Source of the DNA: a virus
Reading direction: 5' to 3' (one strand)
IMG/VR virus record: IMGVR_UViG_3300049057_000242
Span: 1 to 49,235 of that record
DNA length: 49,235 nt
The notes under the pieces were generated by a model. The model saw only the letters and a list, made by a program, of their open reading frames with translations, had not been told where the DNA came from and ran no database searches. How positions within the stretch are numbered: position 1 is the stretch's first letter; each line of letters starts with the position of its first letter. The position numbers were made by a program, and so were the translations under genes. Of this stretch, positions 8,747-17,789 are shown piece by piece.

Positions 8747-9516
8747 TTAAGCCTGTTTACATATACACACTCAATTGTCCTAAAACAAGTGATATTAGAT
8801 ATGTTGGAAAAACAAAATTTCCAATTGAAAAACGCCTTGAATTTCACACAAGAGACTTAAGGGGACATTCTTATAAAGTAAAATGGATAAAAAGTTTGAT
8901 ATCCGAAGGATTAAAACCAACTATTCACTGCATTGAAATTGTCAATGAATTAAATTGGGTGGAAAAAGAAATTTTTTGGATTGCAAAAATGAAATCGGAT
9001 GGCCACAATTTGGTAAATAATTCAATAGGAGGGGAAGGCCCTTCTGGAGCTGTTTATTCAGAAGAGTCTCTAAAAAACATTAGAGAGGGTCACGTAAAAA
9101 GGATAATTTTTTGTAAAGAAAATGGCATATCACTTAACCCACTTAAGAATAAAACACCTGAAGAGAGAAGCCTTATTGCATTTAAAAGTGGTCAAAAAAT
9201 GAAAGGAAGAAAACTGAGTACAGAAATAAGAAGAAAAATTAGTAATAAATTAAAAGGCACAAAATGGTCAAACGAAAGAAGATCTGCTTCAAGTGCTTTA
9301 TTTAAAAATAGAGAAATGCCAGAAGCTGCCAAAAAAGCATTTATTGAAAAATGCTCTAAACCCATAACCCAATTAACAAGAGAAGGATTGTTTGTAAATG
9401 AATACCCATCTTTAAAAAGTGCTTCAGAAAAAACAAGTATTAATAAAGGTCATATTGCAAGTTGTGCAAGGGGAGAAAGAAAAACAGCAGGAAATCATGT
9501 TTGGTTTTATAACTAA
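8743..9516 (+). CDS. Free-standing GIY-YIG homing endonuclease
   Basis: 257 aa. The N-terminal GIY-YIG nuclease domain (residues 1-100) shows the paired YIYTL and RYVGKT motifs, the catalytic Glu in WVEKEIFWI (about residue 75) and the closing LVNNSIGGEG. Residues about 140-190 hold NUMOD3-like DNA-contact repeats (GRKLSTEIRRKISNKLKGT). The C-terminus (about 215-257) is a NUMOD1/IENR1-type DNA-binding helix-turn-helix (SLKSASEKTSINKGHIASC). Such enzymes cut an allele that lacks them and so spread their own gene. The gene is visibly more A-rich than its structural neighbours, a sign of transfer. It sits with a 4-base overlap to the gene before and 6 bases before the gene after, so neither is broken. 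Confidence 0.92.
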   Translation: MIKPVYIYTLNCPKTSDIRYVGKTKFPIEKRLEFHTRDLRGHSYKVKWIKSLISEGLKPTIHCIEIVNELNWVEKEIFWIAKMKSDGHNLVNNSIGGEGPSGAVYSEESLKNIREGHVKRIIFCKENGISLNPLKNKTPEERSLIAFKSGQKMKGRKLSTEIRRKISNKLKGTKWSNERRSASSALFKNREMPEAAKKAFIEKCSKPITQLTREGLFVNEYPSLKSASEKTSINKGHIASCARGERKTAGNHVWFYN

Positions 9517-9522
9517 AAAGTA

Positions 9523-12500
9523 ATGCAGAGCCAACACCATCCGTACGATATCAGAACCTTTACGAAGGGTGCCAACCGGGATATTGAAAAAGAACTTCTT
9601 TATCTGGAAGATGGCGCGTATGTAGATGCTTGTAATTTCCGTGTCGTTTCCATGGGTGGTGACTATGCTGCCGCCAAAAAAATAAATGGTGAAGAATTAC
9701 TTTATCCAAATATCGATAATCGATGTAATGTCGGTACCGGTCTTCCGCTCACAACTTCATACGAATGTATTGGTGCCGCAGAAATAAATGATCACATTAT
9801 TGAATTTTGGGCTGATGCCGCAGGAGTAGAACCATCACTTATCCGAATCGATGGACAAATCGTGTTGTATTCTGTGGATTTTCCTATACAGGTAATGTTT
9901 CCACTACAAATTGCTAAAAACGAATCTTGTATTGGTGGGGAAATTTATACAACGGACTTCAATGTTCCCCCGATGATTTTCAATATTGAGGATCTGATGT
10001 CGAATTCCGGAATGCTTCCCGATACAACCTGTACAGATAAATATTTTGATGGGTTCAACATTAATGATCACCAACTGCAGGTTACCAATCCGATCGATCA
10101 TCCGATTTTTATAAAACTTACTTCCAGTGGTGCGGGGTTCAATAAAATATTTGGTTCTGGTGGTTTGCCAGACGGATATTACTCATACCAAACACGCTAC
10201 TCTACTCAGGCTGGTGATAAAACGATATGGAGTGTTCCTACACCGCTTATCCCTGTTGTTTCGAGGCTGACTTCCGGATGCTCTCCAACGTTCCCTTATA
10301 TGCAAACGCACAGTAAGGATCCCGACACGTCTTCTCCTTCCGTTTATGGAATTCATTTAAAGTTCCGTGTAAACAACATCAATAATTTTGATTTCATCGA
10401 AGTAAGGAGAAACAGTTATTATTCCGGAGATCCTTTAGGCGTTGCTCCTGTTTCGGAATTGGTGGGGTTTGTAGATATTGCCAATGGAGATGTTGGTGTC
10501 GTAAATGTTTTGGATAATGGTCCGCAGGCAGAAGAAACGCTTTCTCCTGATGAAGCGGCCGAAGCCATGAACGCAATAAATAAAGCGAAGGCTATCCGTT
10601 ATTTCAATAATAAATTATACTTGATGAATATCGAGTATGCTTCCCGTGACGTAGAGCAGCTGATTACGTTTGTTGATGCAACTCCTACGGGAATGTTCCC
10701 CATTTTGGAGAAAATATATAAATCCGGGCTTAAAGATGTATGGAAATACACGTACAATAAGCCGTATATGGATGGTGAGAAATATGGAATGTCGGTTTTG
10801 ATGTATGACGATAACAATCAGTTTTCTTACGCCATTCCCATTCCAAATTTTACCAATTTCAAAATGCCAAACAGGCGTGACGTGCCGGGTACCGACACCG
10901 TAAATCATAGTTATTTCGGAATGCCAGAAGCAGCCCGCGTAGATGGTACGGTCGGAAATTCCCACGAAATATTTGATCTGGAGGATGCCGTTGCCAAATC
11001 TGACGCATGCTCTTTCTTAAATATTATGGATCTTCCGCTGGAAGGGAAAAGTGCTGGGTTTGACAATTACAACGAAAATCAATTTGGATGTAATGCGCAT
11101 GGTTTTGGTGGAACAGCCGATGCTCACGAAATAGGGTATAAGCCCCTTACACCTACAGGACAAAATGACTCGAGATGCGCAGGTACCGATTATGTGATTA
11201 ATACTTGGATTCGAAATGTAAGTGTAGGATCAAAAATAAAATATAATCCCGAAGGATTTGCTCCGAATTACTATTCCATGGGAATGGCGTTCAAGGGACT
11301 TGCCACATACCCCGATTGGGTTAAGGCGTTTTCCGTTGTCCGTACTCCCCCGGCCAAAAGGGTTGTTGCCCAGGGAATAGGTTATTACAGCTTGAATGCT
11401 GCAGGCGGTGCCTTTGGCTCCAATTTGACAAAAAACCTTAGTGAATTTTGGTTTTATTCTCCCGATACTGATGCAGGCACATCTTTGGACCCGCAGGTGG
11501 TTGATGATATAATCGCCAATCCTTCAAATTATGAAATTGAACTCGTATCACCACTTGGATTTTTTACAGAGGTTTATTCCGCAAATATTGAAGCTGGTAG
11601 CGACAAGGGGGCTGATCTGATTACTTATGCCCGAATTTTAAAAGAAAATTCTTCGAACCCCGAGATGAATCCGGAAGAAGACCCTACACGGGGCCTTGTT
11701 TCAGGTGCCTTTTCTTTTACCTCGTATGGTGCATGGAGATATGCGGCTACCGATGCCGGTAACACGGTTTTCCCTAATGGTGTGGCCACAGGAAACACAA
11801 CCAGAAATATTGTTAATGCTTCTGAAATACAGGACAATAGAGCTGGTTACTTAAAGTTTTTATTGAACTCTGCTGTTTATAATAGCTTCGGTACCGGTGG
11901 GCCTGTTAATGGAGATGATCCCGCGGTTCGAAAATGGCACGAACCACTATATATTGTAAACATTGTTCGAAAATCGGCCGATATCGCGGATTCAAATGTT
12001 CAACAATATATCCATACCGGTCACCTACAAAAAATAGAAAGCCTTATTGGTCTTTCTGATGGATCGAATGGGCAAGTTTTTGAGCTGGTTGATGAAAGAT
12101 GGGAAGACTGCATGCCTTCCATAAATGGAATGGTAACGAACCCTTATTCGGGGTTATTCCGCTTCATACATATTGATAATGGCGATGGCGTAAAAAAGAG
12201 ATGGATCAACGTTTCCAACCTTACTGGCGCACAGTTAACGGCCATTTATACTCAGCTGACGGCTTCGGGCCAAGCTTCCGTTACGGACACTTCCGGAACA
12301 TACATCGTTTATGGTGTGTATAGCCAATCCCAAAGCAGCGATGCCACAGCTCCTATTTATAAAATCATTTTCCAACAGTTAACCGGTACCGTAAGTGCCA
12401 TCTATTTTAACCCGATAGCTGACGCAAAAATTTATGTTCTTTACGATAATCGTATTCCTATACGTTTTTTCGGTGGAGATGTAAGCCAGGCTGAAGCCAC

Positions 12501-14508
12501 GTGCGCCTTCCTGGACAAACAATACGACAAGAACGCCAATCCAAACGGGTCGCAAAATGAGTTTAAATTTAATTTAGGGTTTCCAAACAGTATTTACAAT
12601 ATTAATGACAGATATTTCATTGTAAACAGAACAACCGGAGCGAATAAAATACAAAACGACAACTCTTTTTATTTTGATAAAAATTTTTCTTCTTCTCCAT
12701 CTCGTGTTCGTCAATTACTATGTATGTTCGCATGTAGAAGTAGGGCAGACATTACTTATTCGTTTAATGACGAATCGACAAAACATTCTTCTGATCAATA
12801 TTTCACTTTAAAAAATTATGTTATCCGCCCCTACCGGTGGGATGATGGAGAGTTTGGAAATACCGCTGCGGATGTCTATTCAGACAACAACATGTGGGCC
12901 GAATATGAAGACGATTATGGAGACGAGTTTTTGCTGTGGGGATATGGTGGGTTCCGATTCATTCATAATGTAAACATCGATTTCTCGAAAGATCTGAATG
13001 ACGGCATAAACATCACATCTGTTCCTCAAGTGGGGTTTGAAGAAGAAACACATTTTTGTACTCGCGTTATCTGGTCCCTGTCCAGACCGATTAATTCACA
13101 AAATTCTCCGGGTGTCCGCACGTTTTTGTCACAAAACTCTCGGGATATTTCGGACGATACAGGAGAAATTAAATATGCTTACGATGCCTTAACCGAAAAA
13201 TCTAACAATCTGTATGCCTTCACACAAGATGGATGTTGTCTACTATTAGTTGACAAAAGGCTGGTTCACGAAATATCCGGTGACGAGTTGGCTACCGTTG
13301 GTACCGAAACATCGGGTGTACTTGGTGAAATCTGGATAACGAAGGAAATCGGAATGAATGACGAGTTCTGGAGATCCGCTGGTGAATTCTCAAATACGCT
13401 TTATTTTGGTAATAAGAAATCGGTGTACATCATGCAAGATAACGCCATTGGTGACATTGCCAAAACGAAATATTATTCAAAACTTTATCCTGATTTTTTA
13501 AGGGATTTCCCGGCCGGATATGAAGGAAAATTAACCGGTGTATATAATCTGGAAAACAACGAATACTGGATAAGCTTTGGAAAACGGGACCCGAGTCTGA
13601 TTCCTGGAAGCGGATTTGACGGAGAAGTTATCGAATGGTGCATGCTTGATCAGAATTATAATCTGACCAATATTGCCTACAACCCAAACAACATTCCATT
13701 TGATGATACGTGTTTGACAACCAATCTTGGGTTGAACGAGAACCAAGTATTGAATATTCATACTGAAACATTTTCTGGGGTCGTTTTGGGTGGGCCATCG
13801 GCCACAACACTTGATCATCCGGTTAGAATATGCGTTGATCCATCCAGTACCGGATCAGTTAGTGTTGTTTATTATCTGAATAGTGTCCAAACAGGGGTTC
13901 TTATTTTGGAGCCAGGAGAATGCGCTTGCTTCCTTCCGACACAGATTGGATCAACAAATCAATATTCATGGGCCGTGGGTACCGGATGTGCAGCTGCTGA
14001 ATTTGAGGATTACGATTGTCCCACACAGGCGTATGCGGAAAACAATAAATACTGGAATGGTTCTTTCGATTATAAATTTGATCGATACGTCCGTATAGAT
14101 AACCGGTTATTCGGCATGAGGGGACTTGAAACTTATGAACTTAATAAAGGGTTCAGAATAAACGGAGCTCCGATTATGGGTGTTTTATTGGGCTGCAGCT
14201 CAAATCCTCCATTTGCCGATAAAGAATTTGTGCGCATGCGCGTAAACAGTAATGTGAAACCAGTTGCCGCACAGTTTTTCAACACAATCGAACAAGCTTT
14301 AACGGACGATGTTCAGTGTGAATTGAACGTAAATACCAACCCGTTGCACTTTAAAAACTACAATGGTTATGAACAATATATCCCAAGAAAAACGCTTGCT
14401 CCAAAACACCGTATGCAGGGACGAATCCTGTTTTACAAAATAATTCATAATTTAGAGGAAGATTTCAGAATTGTTGATGTTGGAATTCAGTACAAGAAAT
14501 TAAAATAA
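9523..14508 (+). CDS. Giant tail nozzle/muzzle-type structural protein (1661 aa)
   Basis: The largest beta-rich virion protein here. The N-terminus (TFTKGANRDIEKELLYLEDGAYVDACNFR, shown in the DNA from 9556 on) has the look of nozzle-family starts: T7 gp12-like and crAss-like muzzle/stabilisation proteins begin with a residue stretch that turns into repeated beta blades. The long body is rich in Gly, Asn, Asp, Tyr and Thr, without membrane segments, matching propeller or beta-sandwich domains. Short Thr/Ser/Ala insertions around residues 890-960 and 1420-1500 look like surface domains. It lies between connector genes and ejected-protein genes, the same order as T7 gp11-gp12-gp14. The end of the protein is well ordered (FYKIIHNLEEDFRIVDVGIQ). 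The exact family needs a profile search. Confidence 0.8.
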   Translation: MQSQHHPYDIRTFTKGANRDIEKELLYLEDGAYVDACNFRVVSMGGDYAAAKKINGEELLYPNIDNRCNVGTGLPLTTSYECIGAAEINDHIIEFWADAAGVEPSLIRIDGQIVLYSVDFPIQVMFPLQIAKNESCIGGEIYTTDFNVPPMIFNIEDLMSNSGMLPDTTCTDKYFDGFNINDHQLQVTNPIDHPIFIKLTSSGAGFNKIFGSGGLPDGYYSYQTRYSTQAGDKTIWSVPTPLIPVVSRLTSGCSPTFPYMQTHSKDPDTSSPSVYGIHLKFRVNNINNFDFIEVRRNSYYSGDPLGVAPVSELVGFVDIANGDVGVVNVLDNGPQAEETLSPDEAAEAMNAINKAKAIRYFNNKLYLMNIEYASRDVEQLITFVDATPTGMFPILEKIYKSGLKDVWKYTYNKPYMDGEKYGMSVLMYDDNNQFSYAIPIPNFTNFKMPNRRDVPGTDTVNHSYFGMPEAARVDGTVGNSHEIFDLEDAVAKSDACSFLNIMDLPLEGKSAGFDNYNENQFGCNAHGFGGTADAHEIGYKPLTPTGQNDSRCAGTDYVINTWIRNVSVGSKIKYNPEGFAPNYYSMGMAFKGLATYPDWVKAFSVVRTPPAKRVVAQGIGYYSLNAAGGAFGSNLTKNLSEFWFYSPDTDAGTSLDPQVVDDIIANPSNYEIELVSPLGFFTEVYSANIEAGSDKGADLITYARILKENSSNPEMNPEEDPTRGLVSGAFSFTSYGAWRYAATDAGNTVFPNGVATGNTTRNIVNASEIQDNRAGYLKFLLNSAVYNSFGTGGPVNGDDPAVRKWHEPLYIVNIVRKSADIADSNVQQYIHTGHLQKIESLIGLSDGSNGQVFELVDERWEDCMPSINGMVTNPYSGLFRFIHIDNGDGVKKRWINVSNLTGAQLTAIYTQLTASGQASVTDTSGTYIVYGVYSQSQSSDATAPIYKIIFQQLTGTVSAIYFNPIADAKIYVLYDNRIPIRFFGGDVSQAEATCAFLDKQYDKNANPNGSQNEFKFNLGFPNSIYNINDRYFIVNRTTGANKIQNDNSFYFDKNFSSSPSRVRQLLCMFACRSRADITYSFNDESTKHSSDQYFTLKNYVIRPYRWDDGEFGNTAADVYSDNNMWAEYEDDYGDEFLLWGYGGFRFIHNVNIDFSKDLNDGINITSVPQVGFEEETHFCTRVIWSLSRPINSQNSPGVRTFLSQNSRDISDDTGEIKYAYDALTEKSNNLYAFTQDGCCLLLVDKRLVHEISGDELATVGTETSGVLGEIWITKEIGMNDEFWRSAGEFSNTLYFGNKKSVYIMQDNAIGDIAKTKYYSKLYPDFLRDFPAGYEGKLTGVYNLENNEYWISFGKRDPSLIPGSGFDGEVIEWCMLDQNYNLTNIAYNPNNIPFDDTCLTTNLGLNENQVLNIHTETFSGVVLGGPSATTLDHPVRICVDPSSTGSVSVVYYLNSVQTGVLILEPGECACFLPTQIGSTNQYSWAVGTGCAAAEFEDYDCPTQAYAENNKYWNGSFDYKFDRYVRIDNRLFGMRGLETYELNKGFRINGAPIMGVLLGCSSNPPFADKEFVRMRVNSNVKPVAAQFFNTIEQALTDDVQCELNVNTNPLHFKNYNGYEQYIPRKTLAPKHRMQGRILFYKIIHNLEEDFRIVDVGIQYKKLK

Positions 14509-14514
14509 AACATT

Positions 14515-15264
14515 ATGCCAGGTCCATCCTCTTTTCCCGCATTTAGCGGTTCTATAAGTAAAATTTTATCCAACCCCGTTATTGGTGCTGGGTTAAATTC
14601 AGTTGTTCCGGGTGCAGGTACCGCAGCCAATGCTGCGGGATCCATGATGGCCGGATCGAACAGTGGTGGAGGTGGATTCGGAAGCAAATTGTTGGGCGCC
14701 ATAGGAAGTAATCCTGGTTATGGATTGTCACTCGGCATGGGGGCAGCTAAAAATTTACAAGCCAATATCCAACAAAAGAAGGCCAATGCTATGTTTCCTT
14801 CTGCTGAAGATCCTGAGCTGAGAATGTTGGCAACCGATTTCCGAAGAAGAAAAAGAGCTTTTCAAACCGGTACGGCCATGACTTCCGAATTGGCCAACCA
14901 AAGAGCTTTGGCCAAACAAGGAACCAATGCCGCATTTAATGCCGGTGGCGGACCTGCAGGATTAAACCGCATGCAACAGCTTTTATCTCAAGCAATGCTT
15001 GGGAATAAACAGGCGGGTATGCAGGGCGAAATGTTCTACGCAGGAAAATATGGGGATGTTGTAAATACGCTTGCCCAAACGAGACTACAAAAAGCCATGG
15101 CAAAATATTCGCAGGCACAAGCTGATGCCAAACAAACAAAAACATCCGCCAACCGATTAACGAATCTGGGATTGATGGGGCTGATGAATACGGGTGAAAC
15201 GGCTGATGTTACTACTGACTACATGACTAATCCTACAATGGAAAATCCAGAGGAAAATGGGTAA
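14515..15264 (+). CDS. Small ejected/internal virion protein, T7 gp14-like by position
   Basis: 249 aa. Residues 1-85 are rich in Gly, Ala, Ser and Asn with weakly hydrophobic stretches, a composition seen in phage proteins that insert into the outer membrane during ejection. Residues 95-215 are helical, with many Ala, Gln, Met and Lys. It is the first and smallest of three consecutive internal-protein candidates (249, 842, 2580 aa), like T7 gp14, gp15, gp16. Its end overlaps the next start by 8 bases. There is no recognisable enzyme motif. Function is inferred from order and composition. Confidence 0.7.
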   Translation: MPGPSSFPAFSGSISKILSNPVIGAGLNSVVPGAGTAANAAGSMMAGSNSGGGGFGSKLLGAIGSNPGYGLSLGMGAAKNLQANIQQKKANAMFPSAEDPELRMLATDFRRRKRAFQTGTAMTSELANQRALAKQGTNAAFNAGGGPAGLNRMQQLLSQAMLGNKQAGMQGEMFYAGKYGDVVNTLAQTRLQKAMAKYSQAQADAKQTKTSANRLTNLGLMGLMNTGETADVTTDYMTNPTMENPEENG

Positions 15265-17785
15265 GAAAAATAAAAAATTATTACAAAGATTGGATGCCGA
15301 GGAGGCCGCAGAAACTCAAGCCCGAAAGGACAAGGAAGCTGCTGAAGCTGTGCCTGTGGTTACAAATGAGCCAACAGAAACAGTTCAATCGGTAGAAACA
15401 ACCAGCTTGCCCGGATTTGAGAATTCTAAAATGGTATCTACCCGCCAACGCAAACCGGGGGAATCTCTTTCGGAAGCCTTGAAAGGCACTCCTGGCTTTG
15501 ATACTCAAAAAGATTTTGTAGAGAAAAAAGAAGAGACGAATAAACTTCTTTCGTCCCCTCATTTAGCCAAACAATTGGAGGGGGGCGCTGGATTCAAATT
15601 GAATGATAGCGTTATTTCCAATAGTATCGCTGATTATGAAACAACGATTGCAGATAAGGAAAATGCCGAATTGCAATTGGCCATTGATAATAAAAAACTG
15701 ATCAACGAAGCCGCTCAGGGTGGCGATAGTCAACTGGTCAATGCCTTGAATTCTCAATCGATTCAAGAGTCCGCGGATGCGAGTGCCGTTGGGGAAGAAA
15801 TTTTAAATGATCAAACAAAAACAAATATCGCTCCCCGCATAGAAGAAGCGATAAGAAGCTCTGAAAAAACCGGAAACCCGATAGATATATCCGTTAAGGA
15901 TATTCAGGCATTGCAGGACGATATTGATTATTCGGCTATGTACGGAATGGATCCGGAAACACAAGGGAAAATCAATGTCTTGAATCGATTGATGAACAAT
16001 CCGAAATTAAGGGTTAGAAAAGGCGAACCTGCCATTGAACGAATGGGTCTTGGGGATTATTATCCTGATATCAATCAGCCGTTACAAGTCGGTAGTTATT
16101 CTGGAAGTATAGTGGGCAATATTCCTATTTTCACAGCCAAGGGAGATGTTTTACCAATAGGAGTTTATGATGCCAGAAGAAGAGCCGTACAAGCGGAAGC
16201 TACAAACAAGAAAAAGAAGGCGCAACAGTTTTTGGAATTGGCCAACATTAAAGCTGCTCCACAGTACAAACAAGATTTGGACAATCAGACATTTTCATTG
16301 CTGGACGAATATATCAAAACCACCAATGGCGATGTTGATAAATTAATGGATTTACGGAACCCTGAAGCAAAACAGTTCTGGCAGAAATACAATACGCTTA
16401 AAAACGTAGGCGACCAAACCATGTGGATACAAAAACGTTCCGACAAATTATTGGAATACATGCAGGATCCAAAAGCGTATATTCCGGAACACGTTCAAGG
16501 TCTGATGAAGGATTGGTATGAAGGTGGGTTTGATGTGAACGAAATATCCAATGATCCGAAAAAACTGAAAGAGCTTAATAAGGTTTACAATGGGATGAAG
16601 GATTATGATAACATGACGTATTATGTTTCGCAAAATATAAGTCATCTGGAAAAAGATAAATTGCCGATGGATGTTACATCGAGCATTCAAGGATTACCGG
16701 CTGAACAATATGACGATCTTATTAAAAAGCTGAACATGGGAGATAATGACGCGTTCATTACCTCATACATGAAATATGTTCCTGATGATCGATTAAGCGG
16801 ATTCATAAACGGGATGTATAAGCAACATGATTTCGGTCTTCCAAAAGAAGAGTTTGCCCAATACGTGTGGAGTCATATCGGCAAAGAAGTTGTTCCGAAT
16901 ATTGATTTGAGAAGCAATAAAAACCTCGAATGGTCCAAGTTTAAATATCAAAAAGAAAAAGATCAACAGGATAGAATTTGGGAAAACTTCAAAATAAATT
17001 CAAATAATGTTGACAATAAGAACAAATTATTTGAAGCTGCTCAAAATGGTGAAGAGTCATTGATGACTGCCATGAAAAATACTAATGGCCTTGGGGATGT
17101 GAAAAAGAATGCCAACGGTGTTCTTGTTCAAACCATAGATACCCGTCCATTGCAAGGAAAAAAGGGAACTCAAACGTTTAATGATGCTGATAAAATACTT
17201 ATCGGTGGTCAATGGAAAACCCCTTCCGATATCAAAAACCAATATTCAAAATTTGGTAAATATGTAATTGATGAGGTCGACAAGGATGGAAACAGTACAG
17301 GTAAAAAGGTTTTCGACACATGGAATATGGCTCTTGATGGCGCGAAGGTTCCGGAAAGCCCCGAAGAGCGTGCGTTGATCATGTATGGTGCTCAAACAGG
17401 ATGGAGTGACAATATGCAGTTTGCTACCAAGTTTGAAAAAGCGAACGCATACCAAGCATACAAGGACAAGGACGGTAAAAACATTCCAATGAAATCAGAG
17501 GATTATAAAGATCCTTCCAAGGTTGGTAATGCGCGTCCAATGGCTTCTACATATCAGTCGATCGGTTTTTTCAGTAACGGAAAATTTATCCCTATGGGAA
17601 AATCGGTTAAATTCATTGATGCGACAAACGATGCCGACAGGGCTGGTTTGGATTCATATTATAGCTCGGAAAACACCCAATATAATACTTCCGGGAACAT
17701 TTCCGCAGGAGGAACGACAACGGATGAAGACGTTATATCAAGTGAAGAACCTTCGACCGTTATTGATTTTGGAGGATTAGAATAA
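15257..17785 (+). CDS. Large internal/cargo virion protein, T7 gp15-like by position (842 aa)
   Basis: The N-terminal 120 residues are low complexity and charged (Lys/Glu, then Thr/Val/Pro). From about 120 to 600 the protein is predicted almost all helical with coiled-coil segments. The last 200 residues are mixed and include Gly/Ser-rich stretches, ending in an acidic tail (STVIDFGGLE). Such all-helical proteins pack inside or next to the portal and build the ejection tube in T7-type phages. It is translated just after the gp14-like gene and 4 bases before the giant one. I see no membrane segment and no catalytic motif. It may equally be called a crAss-like cargo protein. Confidence 0.75.
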   Translation: MGKKNKKLLQRLDAEEAAETQARKDKEAAEAVPVVTNEPTETVQSVETTSLPGFENSKMVSTRQRKPGESLSEALKGTPGFDTQKDFVEKKEETNKLLSSPHLAKQLEGGAGFKLNDSVISNSIADYETTIADKENAELQLAIDNKKLINEAAQGGDSQLVNALNSQSIQESADASAVGEEILNDQTKTNIAPRIEEAIRSSEKTGNPIDISVKDIQALQDDIDYSAMYGMDPETQGKINVLNRLMNNPKLRVRKGEPAIERMGLGDYYPDINQPLQVGSYSGSIVGNIPIFTAKGDVLPIGVYDARRRAVQAEATNKKKKAQQFLELANIKAAPQYKQDLDNQTFSLLDEYIKTTNGDVDKLMDLRNPEAKQFWQKYNTLKNVGDQTMWIQKRSDKLLEYMQDPKAYIPEHVQGLMKDWYEGGFDVNEISNDPKKLKELNKVYNGMKDYDNMTYYVSQNISHLEKDKLPMDVTSSIQGLPAEQYDDLIKKLNMGDNDAFITSYMKYVPDDRLSGFINGMYKQHDFGLPKEEFAQYVWSHIGKEVVPNIDLRSNKNLEWSKFKYQKEKDQQDRIWENFKINSNNVDNKNKLFEAAQNGEESLMTAMKNTNGLGDVKKNANGVLVQTIDTRPLQGKKGTQTFNDADKILIGGQWKTPSDIKNQYSKFGKYVIDEVDKDGNSTGKKVFDTWNMALDGAKVPESPEERALIMYGAQTGWSDNMQFATKFEKANAYQAYKDKDGKNIPMKSEDYKDPSKVGNARPMASTYQSIGFFSNGKFIPMGKSVKFIDATNDADRAGLDSYYSSENTQYNTSGNISAGGTTTDEDVISSEEPSTVIDFGGLE

Positions 17786-17789
17786 ACAC

